Notes under the pieces: generated by a model
Databases searched by the model: none
Told to the model about the DNA's origin: nothing
What the model saw: only the letters and a program-made list of their open reading frames with translations
Source: Fidelibacterota bacterium
GTDB taxonomy: Bacteria > Fidelibacterota > Marinisomatia > Marinisomatales > TCS55
DNA: 64,000 nt
Direction of reading: 5' to 3'
NCBI GenBank assembly: GCA_014239435.1
Contig: JAAZYX010000026.1
Span: 1 to 64,000 of the forward strand
Position numbers and translations under genes: made by a program
Shown here: piece by piece, positions 8,367 through 17,173 of the stretch
Position numbering within the stretch: position 1 is the stretch's first letter
Layout of the letters: each line of letters opens with the position of its first letter

Positions 8367-9526
8367 TGTGTTTCTCCTGCCTGTTTCAATAAGTTGATGA
8401 CATGCTCATTCAATATCTTTCCTTCATGCGTCATTATAGTGCCGGAAATAATATCATCTTCCAAATCAATTTTGATATTTTCTTCCTCCACCATTTCCAT
8501 TAGCAGTGCGGTAACATTTCTGCTGAACATTTCACTGCTGTGATAGGATAGCGTGCCGGGAAGGTCGGTGCTGCCGTGGATATTCACGCCGTATCGTTCT
8601 ACCGTTTTACCGGCGACCGTCATTTCGCAATTGCCGCCTTGCTCTGCAGCAAGATCAACAATTACCGAGCCGTAGCGCATCGTTTTCACCATTTCTTCCG
8701 TAATAAGCAGAGGAGCGCGCTTCCCGAAAATCTGCGCAGTTGAAATGACAACATCCGTTTCCGCCAATTGCTGAGCGATTACAATTTGTTCGTGGCGATA
8801 AAAATCATCCGATAATTCTTCCGCGTACCCGCCGGCGGTTTCGGCTTCTTCCGAAACATCCAGCGAAACGAATTCCGCGCCTAAGCTTTCTACTTGTTCC
8901 TGAACAATCGGACGCGTATCGAATGCTTTTACTTTTGCTCCCAATCGTTTTGCTGTTGCAATGGCCTGTAGGCCTGCCACGCCGGCGCCGATAACCAGCA
9001 CTCTTGCCGGAGAAATAGTTCCGGCGGCTGTCATCATCATCGGGAAAAATTTATTGAGTGAACTTGCCGCAAGTACCACCGCTTTATATCCTGCGGCAGA
9101 ACTCATGGCGCTTAAGGCATCCATTTTCTGAGCGCGGGAAACCCTCGGAACCAACTCCATAGAAAATGTTGTCATATTCTTTTGAGCGAGTTCCTCGACA
9201 TTATTGATATTTTTAAAGGGATTGAAAAAACCGATAATGACAGAATTCTCTTTGAAGGGATCCACGATTTGCATCATGCCGTCTTGCAGGCACACGCACT
9301 GCACTTTCAGAAAAACTTCGCCATCCTGTAGCAGTTTATCATAATCGGAAACGATTTCAGCCCCGGCGTCTTCATATTCCATTGTGCGAAAACCGGCAGT
9401 GGTTCCTGCGCCTTGCTGGACGAGCACGCGAAATCCTTTTTTTATTAGCCGGCCTACGCTTTCGGGAACGAGGGCAACTCTGTGCTCGTTTTCAGCTGTT
9501 TCTTTGAGAACCGATATGGTGATCAT
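8363..9526 (-). CDS. pntAA: NAD(P) transhydrogenase alpha subunit, NAD-binding part
   Basis: A 387-residue soluble domain I that binds NAD(H). It belongs to the alanine dehydrogenase/PNT family: N-terminal half with ENEHRVALVPE, then the Rossmann nucleotide-binding motif VIGAGVAGLQAIATAKRLGA followed by KAFDTRP, and the mobile-loop region GSVIVDLAAEQGGNCE that separates PNT from alanine dehydrogenase. The split from the membrane part at the end of domain I is the usual three-subunit architecture. First gene of the pnt operon. Confidence 0.96.
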   Translation of the reverse strand: MITISVLKETAENEHRVALVPESVGRLIKKGFRVLVQQGAGTTAGFRTMEYEDAGAEIVSDYDKLLQDGEVFLKVQCVCLQDGMMQIVDPFKENSVIIGFFNPFKNINNVEELAQKNMTTFSMELVPRVSRAQKMDALSAMSSAAGYKAVVLAASSLNKFFPMMMTAAGTISPARVLVIGAGVAGLQAIATAKRLGAKVKAFDTRPIVQEQVESLGAEFVSLDVSEEAETAGGYAEELSDDFYRHEQIVIAQQLAETDVVISTAQIFGKRAPLLITEEMVKTMRYGSVIVDLAAEQGGNCEMTVAGKTVERYGVNIHGSTDLPGTLSYHSSEMFSRNVTALLMEMVEEENIKIDLEDDIISGTIMTHEGKILNEHVINLLKQAGETQ

Positions 9527-9571
9527 AATTGGATAAAATTGCTAAAATGTGTGTTTACTGAGAGCGGAAAT

Positions 9572-10642
9572 TTAGGTTAATGAATCAATTTCGCGCAGAT
9601 ATTTTGACAGAGATTCTTCCGTTGTTTCTCCCATGTGCGGAATGCGAAATGCTGAGCCTTTGAGTGTGCCGTATCCGTTTGAAAATCGGTATCCTTTTTC
9701 AAAAAGATCGTCCGAGAGTTTTACCAAATCCCATTCCTGATCATTTTTCATGCAGGAAACAGTGTTGCTACAATATCCATCTTCACTGAACATGGATTGC
9801 CCTTTCTCGGCAGCCCAAGATCGTGTCATGTCCGCGAGAGTTGCGTAACGCTGAATCCGGGCATCCATTCCTTCAGATTCAATCCGTTTGATTTGCGCCT
9901 GCAGTCCATACATGTGCGCGATGGATGGTGTAACAACTGTCTGATTTTTCTGGTTCGATTTTTCCCATTCCATAAAATCAAAATAATAGCCTTTATTTTC
10001 TGCTTTGGCAGATCGAGCCAGAACTTTTTCCGATACGATGCAGATCGAAAATCCCGGCGGGAGCGCCCAGCATTTTTGAACAGACGCAAGACACACGTCA
10101 ATTCCCCAATTTTCAATCTCAATTTCCATTCCCATCATAGAACTCACAGCATCCACCGCGAAAACGGTTTCCGGAAAATCTCTGAGCACTTCGCTCACTT
10201 CTTTCAGCGGACTCGCGACGCCGGTAGAGGTTTCATTATGCACAAATGTAATGAGATCATACTCGGTGGTTTTCAGTGCCTCGGAAATCATGTTTGGCGT
10301 TATCGCTTTTCCCCATTCCACTTCCAGTAAATCTGCTGTAAATCCATTGCCAATGACTGTTTTATGCCACCGGGATGAAAAGGCGCCGTTGACGCAGCAA
10401 AGTGTACGTTTCGGTGCAACATTCCGGACGGTTGCTTCCCACAATCCTGTCGCAGAACTAGAACTAAGGTACACCGCATTTTCTGTTTTCAGAAGTCTGC
10501 GAATTCCATCCGTTATATCTTGATACAATACTGAAAATTCAGGCGCTCGGTGGCCCACCATGGGCTGCGTCATAGCTTCGAGAATTTCCGGCGCCACATC
10601 CACTGGACCGGGAATAAATAATTTTACGGGTTTTTGGGTCAT
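9572..10642 (-). CDS. Class V aminotransferase (alanine-glyoxylate / serine-pyruvate aminotransferase type)
   Basis: A 356-residue PLP enzyme. The N-terminal IPGPVDVAPEILEAM, the glycine/serine-rich SSSSATGLWEA substrate loop, FAVDAVSS (Asp ~164 pairing with the PLP ring nitrogen) and SVQKCWALPPG (Schiff-base Lys ~190) place it in fold-type I class V. Family members transfer amino groups among serine, alanine, glyoxylate, pyruvate or phosphoserine, and the sequence alone does not decide the substrate. The gene lies between pntAA and a terminator belonging to the ECF locus upstream; whether it shares a promoter with pnt, 45 bases downstream, is unclear. Confidence 0.9.
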   Translation of the reverse strand: MTQKPVKLFIPGPVDVAPEILEAMTQPMVGHRAPEFSVLYQDITDGIRRLLKTENAVYLSSSSATGLWEATVRNVAPKRTLCCVNGAFSSRWHKTVIGNGFTADLLEVEWGKAITPNMISEALKTTEYDLITFVHNETSTGVASPLKEVSEVLRDFPETVFAVDAVSSMMGMEIEIENWGIDVCLASVQKCWALPPGFSICIVSEKVLARSAKAENKGYYFDFMEWEKSNQKNQTVVTPSIAHMYGLQAQIKRIESEGMDARIQRYATLADMTRSWAAEKGQSMFSEDGYCSNTVSCMKNDQEWDLVKLSDDLFEKGYRFSNGYGTLKGSAFRIPHMGETTEESLSKYLREIDSLT

Positions 10643-10699
10643 TTGCTTTAAAAGCGAATCGGAAAATTAGAGAGCTAAACCTATTAGTCAAAAGGGGGA

Positions 10700-10740
10700 A
10701 ATAAAAAAAATGCCGGTAGAATTATGTTCTACCGGCATCC
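10700..10740 (-). terminator. Strong rho-independent terminator of the ECF/lipoprotein operon
   Basis: A perfect 12-bp stem (ATGCCGGTAGAA with TTCTACCGGCAT) and 5-base loop lie at 10711-10739. On the minus strand the stem is followed at once by seven T and then ATTT (10710-10700). It sits 23 bases after the stop of the lipoprotein gene at 10762, so it closes the operon that begins with the sigma factor locus and insulates the aminotransferase gene. Confidence 0.93.
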
Positions 10741-10761
10741 GAACTAAGGCTGAATTTACAG

Positions 10762-11796
10762 TCAGTCTGTGGTAACCAAATATGGAAACATCCAGACCGA
10801 TGTGTTGTATCCGCCGTCGCTAACGTATAATGTGTTATTGTCTACGGCGCTGAAAAACATTCTGGATATCATGGAACGAACGCCGAACCGTGTTCGGTGA
10901 GGCCTCCAATGCCGGGTAAAAACATTGTCTCCTGCAGTCACATCGCCGAATACTCCGGCGTCGCTCATGCCGCGGCGTGCTTTAAATCTCCGTGATACTC
11001 CATAATGCATTGTCACCTTTTCCCCGCTGTCATTTGCGTCCAAAACTAGAGTCGGATCATCATTGGTGATGGTGACTTCAATTCTATATGTCGTGGGTGA
11101 AAACCAATCGTAGGAAAATGCAGGTAAGGATTCGCGGTCAAAATAGATATCGCCTGCGGTGTCCGCATCGTAAGAAAGGACTGCTGCACCACTTGAATCC
11201 GCATCATTATAAAATGCGATATTGGTGATATTTATCTTCGATCCGCTTCCGCCCACGCCCATGGTTAATGCGTCAATCTTCCAGCTGAAGCCGTCAGGAT
11301 CTCTGGAATCTTCCACCAGCACAAATCGAACCTTACGATTGAATTCACTTGTGAAATCTTTCGTGAATGTATCAATATTGGTAATCGTGTATCCGGAAGC
11401 AGTATTGGTGTCAATTTCCCATTCATACGATTTGACATAAAACGTTCCAACAAGTGACATTGCAACTGTTCCGATTGCCGTGTCTCCATTAATTTCAAAT
11501 GTTACGTCGCGCGTGCTGGCGTCTTTATTGATCTTCCGTCCAAAACGCACTTTAGTATTTTCACCCGGAATCAATGTATCGCCCATCATACGGAAGTCGG
11601 CGTCCACGGCAATACCTTCAGCATAATCGCCTTCTTCATCGCCTTCATCATCGAATCCATCAATCATAAGTGCCTCGTCCATTTCAAGCAGTCTCATTAG
11701 TTCCTCTTCGGTAGTTCTGGATTCATCTTCGCCGAATCTGGCACAGCCTGCGATAAACAGCGCCAAAGTCAGGATTGCTATTGTAAAGTGTTTCAT
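10762..11796 (-). CDS. Lipoprotein of unknown function at the end of the ECF sigma operon
   Basis: A 344-residue protein with a lipoprotein signal peptide (ALFIAGC, Cys ~18). After the Cys comes an acidic stretch (residues ~20-60, rich in Glu/Asp), then a mostly beta region with repeated aspartate/serine-rich strands, and an arginine-rich section near residue 285-310 (RRFKARRGM, RHWRPHRTRFGVR). I do not recognise the family. It lies 20 bases after the Spy-like gene in the same direction and ends at a strong terminator, so it is very probably co-transcribed with the sigma/anti-sigma pair and may be an envelope stress effector (inference). Confidence 0.75.
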   Translation of the reverse strand: MKHFTIAILTLALFIAGCARFGEDESRTTEEELMRLLEMDEALMIDGFDDEGDEEGDYAEGIAVDADFRMMGDTLIPGENTKVRFGRKINKDASTRDVTFEINGDTAIGTVAMSLVGTFYVKSYEWEIDTNTASGYTITNIDTFTKDFTSEFNRKVRFVLVEDSRDPDGFSWKIDALTMGVGGSGSKINITNIAFYNDADSSGAAVLSYDADTAGDIYFDRESLPAFSYDWFSPTTYRIEVTITNDDPTLVLDANDSGEKVTMHYGVSRRFKARRGMSDAGVFGDVTAGDNVFTRHWRPHRTRFGVRSMISRMFFSAVDNNTLYVSDGGYNTSVWMFPYLVTTD

Positions 11797-11816
11797 TTTA
11801 TCTCCGTTCTTGGTAA

Positions 11817-12305
11817 TTAAAAATTTCTGTCGTGTTTGCGCTTCATGCCGCCACGCGGGCCTCTTCGCCCTTTGTGGTCTTTAAGACGGCCTTTCATTTC
11901 TTTCATAAATTCGCCCCGAAATGTCACGAGCTTTAGCTGCTGTTCGGCCGATAGAATATCTTTCATTCCGTTTATGAATGTCATTCGTTCATCTATGAGC
12001 TGTTTTTCAAGAGTGGCAAGCTGGCTAAGTGCAGCATCCACATCCGATTGTGAATGCGCATCTTTTTCATTCAGCTGTTTGTAGATGGCTTTCTGCTGTT
12101 CGCGAAGGTTTTTCTTAGCAACTTCATGTTCGCGGAATCTTGGAAAAAACGTTTCCCCTTGTTCCCCAGTTAATTCCAAATGTTCGGTTAATTTCCAAAC
12201 GGCAAGCATTTCCATCTTTTCCCTCTTTTTAGATTCCATCTCATCTTGCGCGATATTGATGGACATAACACACAGGGAAGCCAATATCAGGTTCATTAGT
12301 TTCAT
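11817..12305 (-). CDS. Spy/CpxP-like periplasmic protein
   Basis: A 162-residue protein with a short signal peptide (ILASLCVMSINIAQ) and a long alpha-helical, highly charged body. The motifs LTEHLELTGEQGETFF and later DILSAEQQLKLVTFRGEF match the LTxxQ-type repeats of Spy/CpxP/ZraP proteins, periplasmic chaperones or stress sensors. The tail is very basic (GRRGPRGGMKRKHDR). Its start overlaps the anti-sigma gene by 4 bases (ATGA), so it is coupled to the regulators and is a likely output of, or input to, the sigma circuit. Confidence 0.8.
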   Translation of the reverse strand: MKLMNLILASLCVMSINIAQDEMESKKREKMEMLAVWKLTEHLELTGEQGETFFPRFREHEVAKKNLREQQKAIYKQLNEKDAHSQSDVDAALSQLATLEKQLIDERMTFINGMKDILSAEQQLKLVTFRGEFMKEMKGRLKDHKGRRGPRGGMKRKHDRNF

Positions 12306-12679
12306 AGATTTTCCTCCGATAAGGATTCTAAAAATTCAGTTTCATCCAAGAAGGCAACGGTTGCCCAAATATCGTCTGATTCTTCCAAGAAGTACACCGC
12401 CATTTCCGTCAGAAATTCCTCTTCAGTTCGATCATCTTCATCCAAGATTTCATAGGTATCGTACACCATTAATTCCGCAGAATCTGTGCCAAGCTGCGAG
12501 GCAGTGAACAATCCAAGCGAAAGGATAAACATACCGGCGGCAATTCCGTTATAAAACTGCCTACGTGCCGATTGCCTGCTCTTCCGTTCTGTATGCAATC
12601 CGCTGATAAATGTATCGGCATCGGGAACAGAGTTTTCTGCCTGTAAAGCATGTTTTAGTTTTGATTCAAAATTATTCAT
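12302..12679 (-). CDS. Putative anti-sigma factor with one membrane helix
   Basis: A 125-residue protein: a basic N-terminal ~45 residues facing the cytoplasm (TERKSRQSARRQF), one membrane helix (YNGIAAGMFILSLGLFTAS) and an acidic external C-terminal domain ending EFLESLSEENL. It overlaps the 3' end of the ECF sigma gene by 8 bases, the usual position for a cognate anti-sigma factor. No zinc-binding HxxxCxxC motif is present, so it is not a ZAS-type anti-sigma. The assignment rests on position and topology. Confidence 0.7.
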   Translation of the reverse strand: MNNFESKLKHALQAENSVPDADTFISGLHTERKSRQSARRQFYNGIAAGMFILSLGLFTASQLGTDSAELMVYDTYEILDEDDRTEEEFLTEMAVYFLEESDDIWATVAFLDETEFLESLSEENL

Positions 12680-13205
12680 TTTCGAGCCAGATCTTTAATG
12701 TTTTCACAGCATAATGATAACTGGTTTTTGCAGAACTTTCTGTCGTATTCAAGATAGAGGAAATCTCTTTGAATGGTAATTCCTGGGCAATCCGCATCAT
12801 AACGACATTCCGTTGAAGTTTAGGCAATTTTGCAACAGCATCCCAGAGTTCCTGCCTGCGCCAGTCCGTTTCGTGTGAGGTGTCCCATTCGCCTGCTTCT
12901 GGCGTATCATCGAGGTTGAGAAGCCCACGCCACCGTTTATTCCTGATATAGGAATTGACCATGTTGGTATTGGCGCGATAGAGATAGGTTGTGAATGCAG
13001 ATTGAAACCTAAAATTTTTGAGCGCTCTGTGCATCTTGAGAAAAACATCCTGCGCAAGATCTTCTGCATCCATTTCGTTTTGGCAAATTTTAACAAAAAA
13101 CCCAAATGTATTCGGTAAATGCCTTCGGACGAGATCATTGAACGACTCTTCGTTTCCATCCTGAAATTCTTGGATAAGTTCGATGTCGGTTTTGTCTGAA
13201 TTCAT
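12672..13205 (-). CDS. ECF-type RNA polymerase sigma factor
   Basis: A 177-residue sigma-70 family protein with only regions 2 and 4. Region 2 is marked by MDAEDLAQDVFLKMHRAL and the -10-binding helix around FTTYLYRANTNMVNSYIRNKR; region 4 by LPKLQRNVVMMR and the helix-turn-helix LPFKEISSILNTTESSAKTSYHYAVK. It is followed by an overlapping anti-sigma gene. Upstream (13213-13250) is a candidate ECF promoter resembling the one in front of the neighbouring Spy-like gene, so it probably activates itself. No Shine-Dalgarno is obvious and the predicted leader is only about ten bases. Confidence 0.95.
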   Translation of the reverse strand: MNSDKTDIELIQEFQDGNEESFNDLVRRHLPNTFGFFVKICQNEMDAEDLAQDVFLKMHRALKNFRFQSAFTTYLYRANTNMVNSYIRNKRWRGLLNLDDTPEAGEWDTSHETDWRRQELWDAVAKLPKLQRNVVMMRIAQELPFKEISSILNTTESSAKTSYHYAVKTLKIWLENE

Positions 13206-13212
13206 TCATGAT

Positions 13213-13250
13213 TGCCGGTTTAGACCTTGGAGTTTGCGAAAGGTTAACCT
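13213..13250 (-). promoter_or_regulatory. Candidate ECF promoter (site 2) of the sigma factor gene
   Basis: On the minus strand GTTAACCTTTC is followed, 17 bases after AAC, by GTCTAA and then ACCGGCAAT. The AAC -35 core and GTC -10 core with 16-18 base spacing are the classic ECF promoter layout. The same layout with a shared GTCTAA-xx-CGGCAA extension precedes the Spy-like gene at 13700-13738. It ends about 10 bases from the sigma ATG, implying a nearly leaderless transcript. Confidence 0.6.
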
Positions 13251-13266
13251 GTTTTCACAGGAAGTT

Positions 13267-13683
13267 TTATTGCGGCCTTTTTCTTTTGCCGCCTTGTTTG
13301 CGCGCTTTCCTTTGTTTCCGTTTGTCCTGCATTTTTTCTTTCTGGTGAATCCGCATTTTTTTCAATGATTTCTTCTGATCTTTGTTTAATACAGACTTGA
13401 TTTCTTTTTCTCTGGCTTTAAGATGCTTTTTAACGCCTTTTCTTCGCTTGCCTTTTTTTCCATCCACTTTGGCCTCGGACAGTTTTTTATTTGCCTGGGC
13501 AGCATATTTCAAATTGATGGCGTGAACTTTTTCGGCCTGATCCGGAGAAAGACCCAGATTTTCGGTAAGTTTCTCAGTTTGCATTTTTGCGCGGTCTTCA
13601 GGATTCATTTTGCCTTCTTCCTGGGCCATTACCGGTCCTGACATTAGTACCGCGATAGATAAAATTGAATGTGTGAATTTCAT
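13267..13683 (-). CDS. Small basic Spy/LTxxQ-like exported protein
   Basis: A 138-residue protein with a signal peptide (SIAVLMSGPVMAQ). The mature part is helical and extremely Lys/Arg-rich. The segment LTENLGLSPDQAEKVHAIN and the later SVLNKDQKKSLKKM are the paired LTxxQ-like motifs of Spy/CpxP-type proteins. A good Shine-Dalgarno (AAAAGGA) lies before the ATG and a candidate ECF promoter lies at 13700-13738. It is the gene directly upstream of the sigma factor and is likely a target of it. A metal- or misfolding-sensing role is inferred from family resemblance only. Confidence 0.75.
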   Translation of the reverse strand: MKFTHSILSIAVLMSGPVMAQEEGKMNPEDRAKMQTEKLTENLGLSPDQAEKVHAINLKYAAQANKKLSEAKVDGKKGKRRKGVKKHLKAREKEIKSVLNKDQKKSLKKMRIHQKEKMQDKRKQRKARKQGGKRKRPQ

Positions 13684-13699
13684 GGTTTTTCCTTTTATG

Positions 13700-13738
13700 T
13701 TGCCGAGTTAGACGTTGCGCTTTGTGGAAAAGTTAAAT
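13700..13738 (-). promoter_or_regulatory. Candidate ECF promoter (site 1) of the Spy-like gene
   Basis: On the minus strand TTTAACTTTTC is followed, 18 bases after AAC, by GTCTAA and CTCGGCAAC. It aligns with site 2 at 13213-13250 across the -35, the -10 and the bases just downstream (GTCTAA then two bases then CGGCAA). Conservation between two otherwise unrelated upstream regions of one locus supports a shared sigma factor. The distance to the ATG leaves room for the Shine-Dalgarno at 13691-13697. Confidence 0.6.
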
Positions 13739-13869
13739 GTCCTGAATTTTTTCGCAACACCTGAGGCCCCACGCTATGGGTGGCAGGCTGGGAGAACACA
13801 GAGGAAAAAAATTATGCTCAAAACGGTAATAAAAATCAGCCAGATTAATTTGAATTGAAATATAAATTT

Positions 13870-14049
13870 GACCCTTCAGAAATTTGCGTTTAGAAATTCA
13901 ATGAAAATGGCGTTAAAAAAATAAACTGTTTGAATGTAGCGGAGCGGAATGAGTCTTTATTTTTTAGACATTTACGGTGAATTTTAGTCGAATTTCTGAC
14001 CGGTCTTGAACTTTTGTTTCTTTTGTTTCAAGACAAAAGAAAAGTAAAG
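13870..14049. repeat. Palindromic intergenic repeat element
   Basis: The 479-base gap between the Spy-like and helicase genes is mostly filled by nested inverted repeats. Outer arms at 13870-13899 and 13979-14005 share GACC, CAGAAATT and AAATTC blocks; an inner pair (TTAAAAAAATAAA with TTTATTTTTTA) surrounds the centre GTAGCGGAGCGGAATGAG. A second hairpin follows at 14017-14042 (TTTCTTTTGT, loop TTCAAG, ACAAAAGAAA). This architecture resembles the small dispersed palindromic elements scattered through FCB genomes (recollection, not searched). No coding potential or clear promoter was seen in the remaining bases 13741-13869 and 14050-14162. Confidence 0.65.
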
Positions 14050-14162
14050 CCTTCAATTATTTATCTACGTCAAACAACATTGGGTAATCAATGATTCGAA
14101 AATCTTGAGATTTAGTGCAAAATCCAATTTCTCAAGAAAGCCGGATTGAAGTAACTTCTAAC

Positions 14163-17100
14163 ATGCCTTATCAATTCGATTCCTTTATAGCAACCGCAGA
14201 TCAGAATAAGGCGATTACCCATCCGCCGGCTCCACTGATGATTCTCGCAGGCGCCGGAACGGGAAAAACATCCACACTGCTACATCGAATTCGCCACCTT
14301 GTTGTATCCAAATCAATAGAAGCAAATCATGTGCTTTTGCTGACCTTCACCGAAAAGGCGACTGCGGAAGCCAAACATACCATTCGCGAAATTCTCGGCG
14401 ATAAATCGGACGCCATTTTTGTAGGCACCTTCCACAGTTTCTGTCATTCCATTATGCGTCGTTTCGGTCCCGAAAATCGTGTGGATGATGTGCTTTGGCA
14501 GGAAAGCGATATCCTTTATTATCTTATCAATCATTTCGATGAAATGGAATTTATTCGGTCCCGCGAGTTTGCGAATAATCCTGTGAAAGCCATTCGGGAA
14601 TCCTTTATTCCTTTTTTTGGGCGTGTCAGTGATGAATTGCTCTCTCCTGCCGATCTGGAATCCAAATTGAAGGAATTGAAAAATTCGCAGGAATGGTTTG
14701 AAGAAAATTTTCCGGGAATTCATCCGAAAAATACACGATTTGACGATCTTGCATTTCAGCTTCAAGATTTGGTGAATGCGTACACGTTTTTCCAAAAAGC
14801 AAAAGCCGATCAAAATGCGCTGGATTTTGGTGACATGATTCTGGGTTGTTATGACGTACTTAAAAAAGACAAATCCGTTCTTGACCAAGTCAGGGAAGAA
14901 TTCCGGCATATTTTTATTGACGAATATCAGGACAACAATTATGCCTTAAACAAAATTGTAAATCTCATCGCGGAAAAAAATCCCAGCATTACTGTCGTCG
15001 GCGATGAAGATCAGTGCATCTACTCGTTCCGCGGGGCGAATTATTATAATATCGCCGATTTCAGAAACCGCTACGAATCTCATTCGAAATATGCCGAAAT
15101 CCCGCTTGTGGAAAACAGGCGATCCACTCAGGAAATTCTTGATCTTGCCAATGCCGCTATCAGCCTAAATCCGGACAGAACACCCAAATTGCTAAAATGC
15201 CTTCCGGACGATCCGAAATCGGGAACAAAGCCGTTTTGGATTCATGCGGATAAAAAGAAAACCCTCGAAAAATTACCCGAGCTTATTCATTCGCTCATCA
15301 ATAACGGGACAGCACTTTATGGCGATATTGCTGTCATCTGTCGCGGATGGGGAAATGTAATCGCTGCTGCCGACGCGATGCAAAAATCCGCCATTCCCGT
15401 GGACATTCACATTGAAAAATTCTTCGACGTTCCTATTGTGAAAAATGTGCTGGCGTGGGGACATTTAGTCGTGAAAGATGATCAAGCGGATATTGCATTA
15501 TTCCGAATTTTAAGGGAACGGCTCGGCGAACCATGGACGACAACGTTTTTTCAATCGGCGGACAGGACAACCTTTGTAGAAAAACTTGAACGATTGGAAG
15601 CAATGCAAATAGAATCAGCTGACATTGCCGGCGTATTGGATTCTATACGATCGCTTCAAAATTCTCTCGAGAAAAAGCTGAAAGCTGATGAAATGGTCTG
15701 GGAAATCCTCACAGTTCTGAAAGCTTCGGATATGGTAACTGCAATCCGGACGCAGTACAGATATGCGCAGCGGCTCAACCTTGCCAACGCGGGCGAAATC
15801 CTGAATCTCGCAGAGCAGTTCGTCAATAAAGATCCCGATGCAAATTTAAACGATTGGCTGGAATTTATGGACGTTATGGCGCTGGCTTCGAACCAAAACG
15901 CTGCCCAGCCGGAAATCGAAAGCGGAAACATTGCCGTACAGGTGATGACCATTCACCAGAGCAAAGGACTGCAGTTTCCTGTGGTGATGATGCCGTTTTT
16001 GTACAGCGGAAGTTTTCCGAGCAAATTGATGCTGCATCCTGTTATGGATCGCCTTCCTGTCTCTTGGACGGCGTGGAATTACCAATCGGATACAAGCTTT
16101 AAGGAAATGCATGAACGAGAAGAACGGCGCGTGTTTTACGTCGGCATCACACGAGCAGAACAAATTCTGTATCTTTACGGACCGACAAAACGCCAATCCC
16201 TTTTCACAAAAGAATTAGCAGATATTAAACCCCAACCCATGGAGATTGAAACCATGAATACACATGAAGAAAAAACCGTGTCTCTCAGCGAAAGGCGCCA
16301 GAAACTTTTGGCCGACCTAAATCGCGAGATTGCAGCGAATCAAATGGAAAACGCTCGGAATATTCTGAACGAAATGGAACACACTTCGGATCCCGAAGCA
16401 GGCGCATCCGGCCAACCTTCGGAATCGCATTCCTTGATTCACCTTTCCTCTACTAAAATTGACACATACAATTCCTGTCCGCTGAAATACAGACTCAAAT
16501 ATATTGACAAAGTACCCGAGCGGAAAACCCGCGCTACCGGTGAATTCGGATCCATTTTGCACACCATTTTAGAAGAGTTTCACGGACTTGAATCTGAAGG
16601 ACAAACAACAGAAGCACTGTTTGAATTGCTAGAAAAACACTGGCGGGAAGATTCGTTTGAATACCGCCAGAGAGGTGAGGAATTCAAAAAACAGGGCGAA
16701 GAAATACTCACCGATTATTTCCGGTTTGTGCAGGAAAATCCGCCAACTGTTGTGGGGCGTGAAAAAGCGTTTTCCTACACCATGCCAGACATCAATGTAA
16801 AAATTTCGGGTAAAATTGACCGCATTGACGAAGAAGGCAATACGCTTTCAATTGTGGATTACAAAACCAGTCAGAAAAAAGAAAAAGCGGAAAAGAATCT
16901 TCAAATGGCGCTGTACACCGAAGCGATTCTAAACGATGCAGTATCCGACGTTAACGGAACACCCGGAAAGGCAAGCCTTCACTTTTTACGCCACGGCGAT
17001 GATCCGTTGTCTTCCCATACATTCTCTGAAGAGGAATTGGAAGAGAGTAGAGAAAAAATTCGGGATGTTGCAAGCGGGATTCGCTCGGGATCATTCGAAA

Positions 17101-17171
17101 CAAAAAAAAGCGACTTCACCTGCCAATACTGCGACTATAAGGATTTCCTCTGCCCGGCGTGGGAGGAATAA
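14163..17171 (+). CDS. UvrD/RecB-like DNA helicase fused to a 4Fe-4S PD-(D/E)XK nuclease
   Basis: About 1000 residues. The N-terminal two thirds is a superfamily 1A helicase: LAGAGTGKTSTL (Walker A), TFTEKATAEAK (Ia), IFIDEYQDNN (Walker B), VGDEDQCIYSFRGA (III), MTIHQSKGLQFPVVMMPF (V) and RVFYVGITRAEQ (VI). The last ~240 residues form an AddB/Cas4-like nuclease: a lone Cys in YNSCPLKYR, GSILHTILEEFH, GKIDRIDEEG, IVDYKTSQ (catalytic Asp and Lys), LQMALYTEAI, and a terminal CQYCDYKDFLC that with the first Cys can hold an iron-sulfur cluster. It probably resects double-strand breaks. A GTG at 14115 would add 16 residues; ATG 14163 is preferred because the family N-terminus begins near there. Confidence 0.9.
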   Translation: MPYQFDSFIATADQNKAITHPPAPLMILAGAGTGKTSTLLHRIRHLVVSKSIEANHVLLLTFTEKATAEAKHTIREILGDKSDAIFVGTFHSFCHSIMRRFGPENRVDDVLWQESDILYYLINHFDEMEFIRSREFANNPVKAIRESFIPFFGRVSDELLSPADLESKLKELKNSQEWFEENFPGIHPKNTRFDDLAFQLQDLVNAYTFFQKAKADQNALDFGDMILGCYDVLKKDKSVLDQVREEFRHIFIDEYQDNNYALNKIVNLIAEKNPSITVVGDEDQCIYSFRGANYYNIADFRNRYESHSKYAEIPLVENRRSTQEILDLANAAISLNPDRTPKLLKCLPDDPKSGTKPFWIHADKKKTLEKLPELIHSLINNGTALYGDIAVICRGWGNVIAAADAMQKSAIPVDIHIEKFFDVPIVKNVLAWGHLVVKDDQADIALFRILRERLGEPWTTTFFQSADRTTFVEKLERLEAMQIESADIAGVLDSIRSLQNSLEKKLKADEMVWEILTVLKASDMVTAIRTQYRYAQRLNLANAGEILNLAEQFVNKDPDANLNDWLEFMDVMALASNQNAAQPEIESGNIAVQVMTIHQSKGLQFPVVMMPFLYSGSFPSKLMLHPVMDRLPVSWTAWNYQSDTSFKEMHEREERRVFYVGITRAEQILYLYGPTKRQSLFTKELADIKPQPMEIETMNTHEEKTVSLSERRQKLLADLNREIAANQMENARNILNEMEHTSDPEAGASGQPSESHSLIHLSSTKIDTYNSCPLKYRLKYIDKVPERKTRATGEFGSILHTILEEFHGLESEGQTTEALFELLEKHWREDSFEYRQRGEEFKKQGEEILTDYFRFVQENPPTVVGREKAFSYTMPDINVKISGKIDRIDEEGNTLSIVDYKTSQKKEKAEKNLQMALYTEAILNDAVSDVNGTPGKASLHFLRHGDDPLSSHTFSEEELEESREKIRDVASGIRSGSFETKKSDFTCQYCDYKDFLCPAWEE

Positions 17172-17173
17172 GC

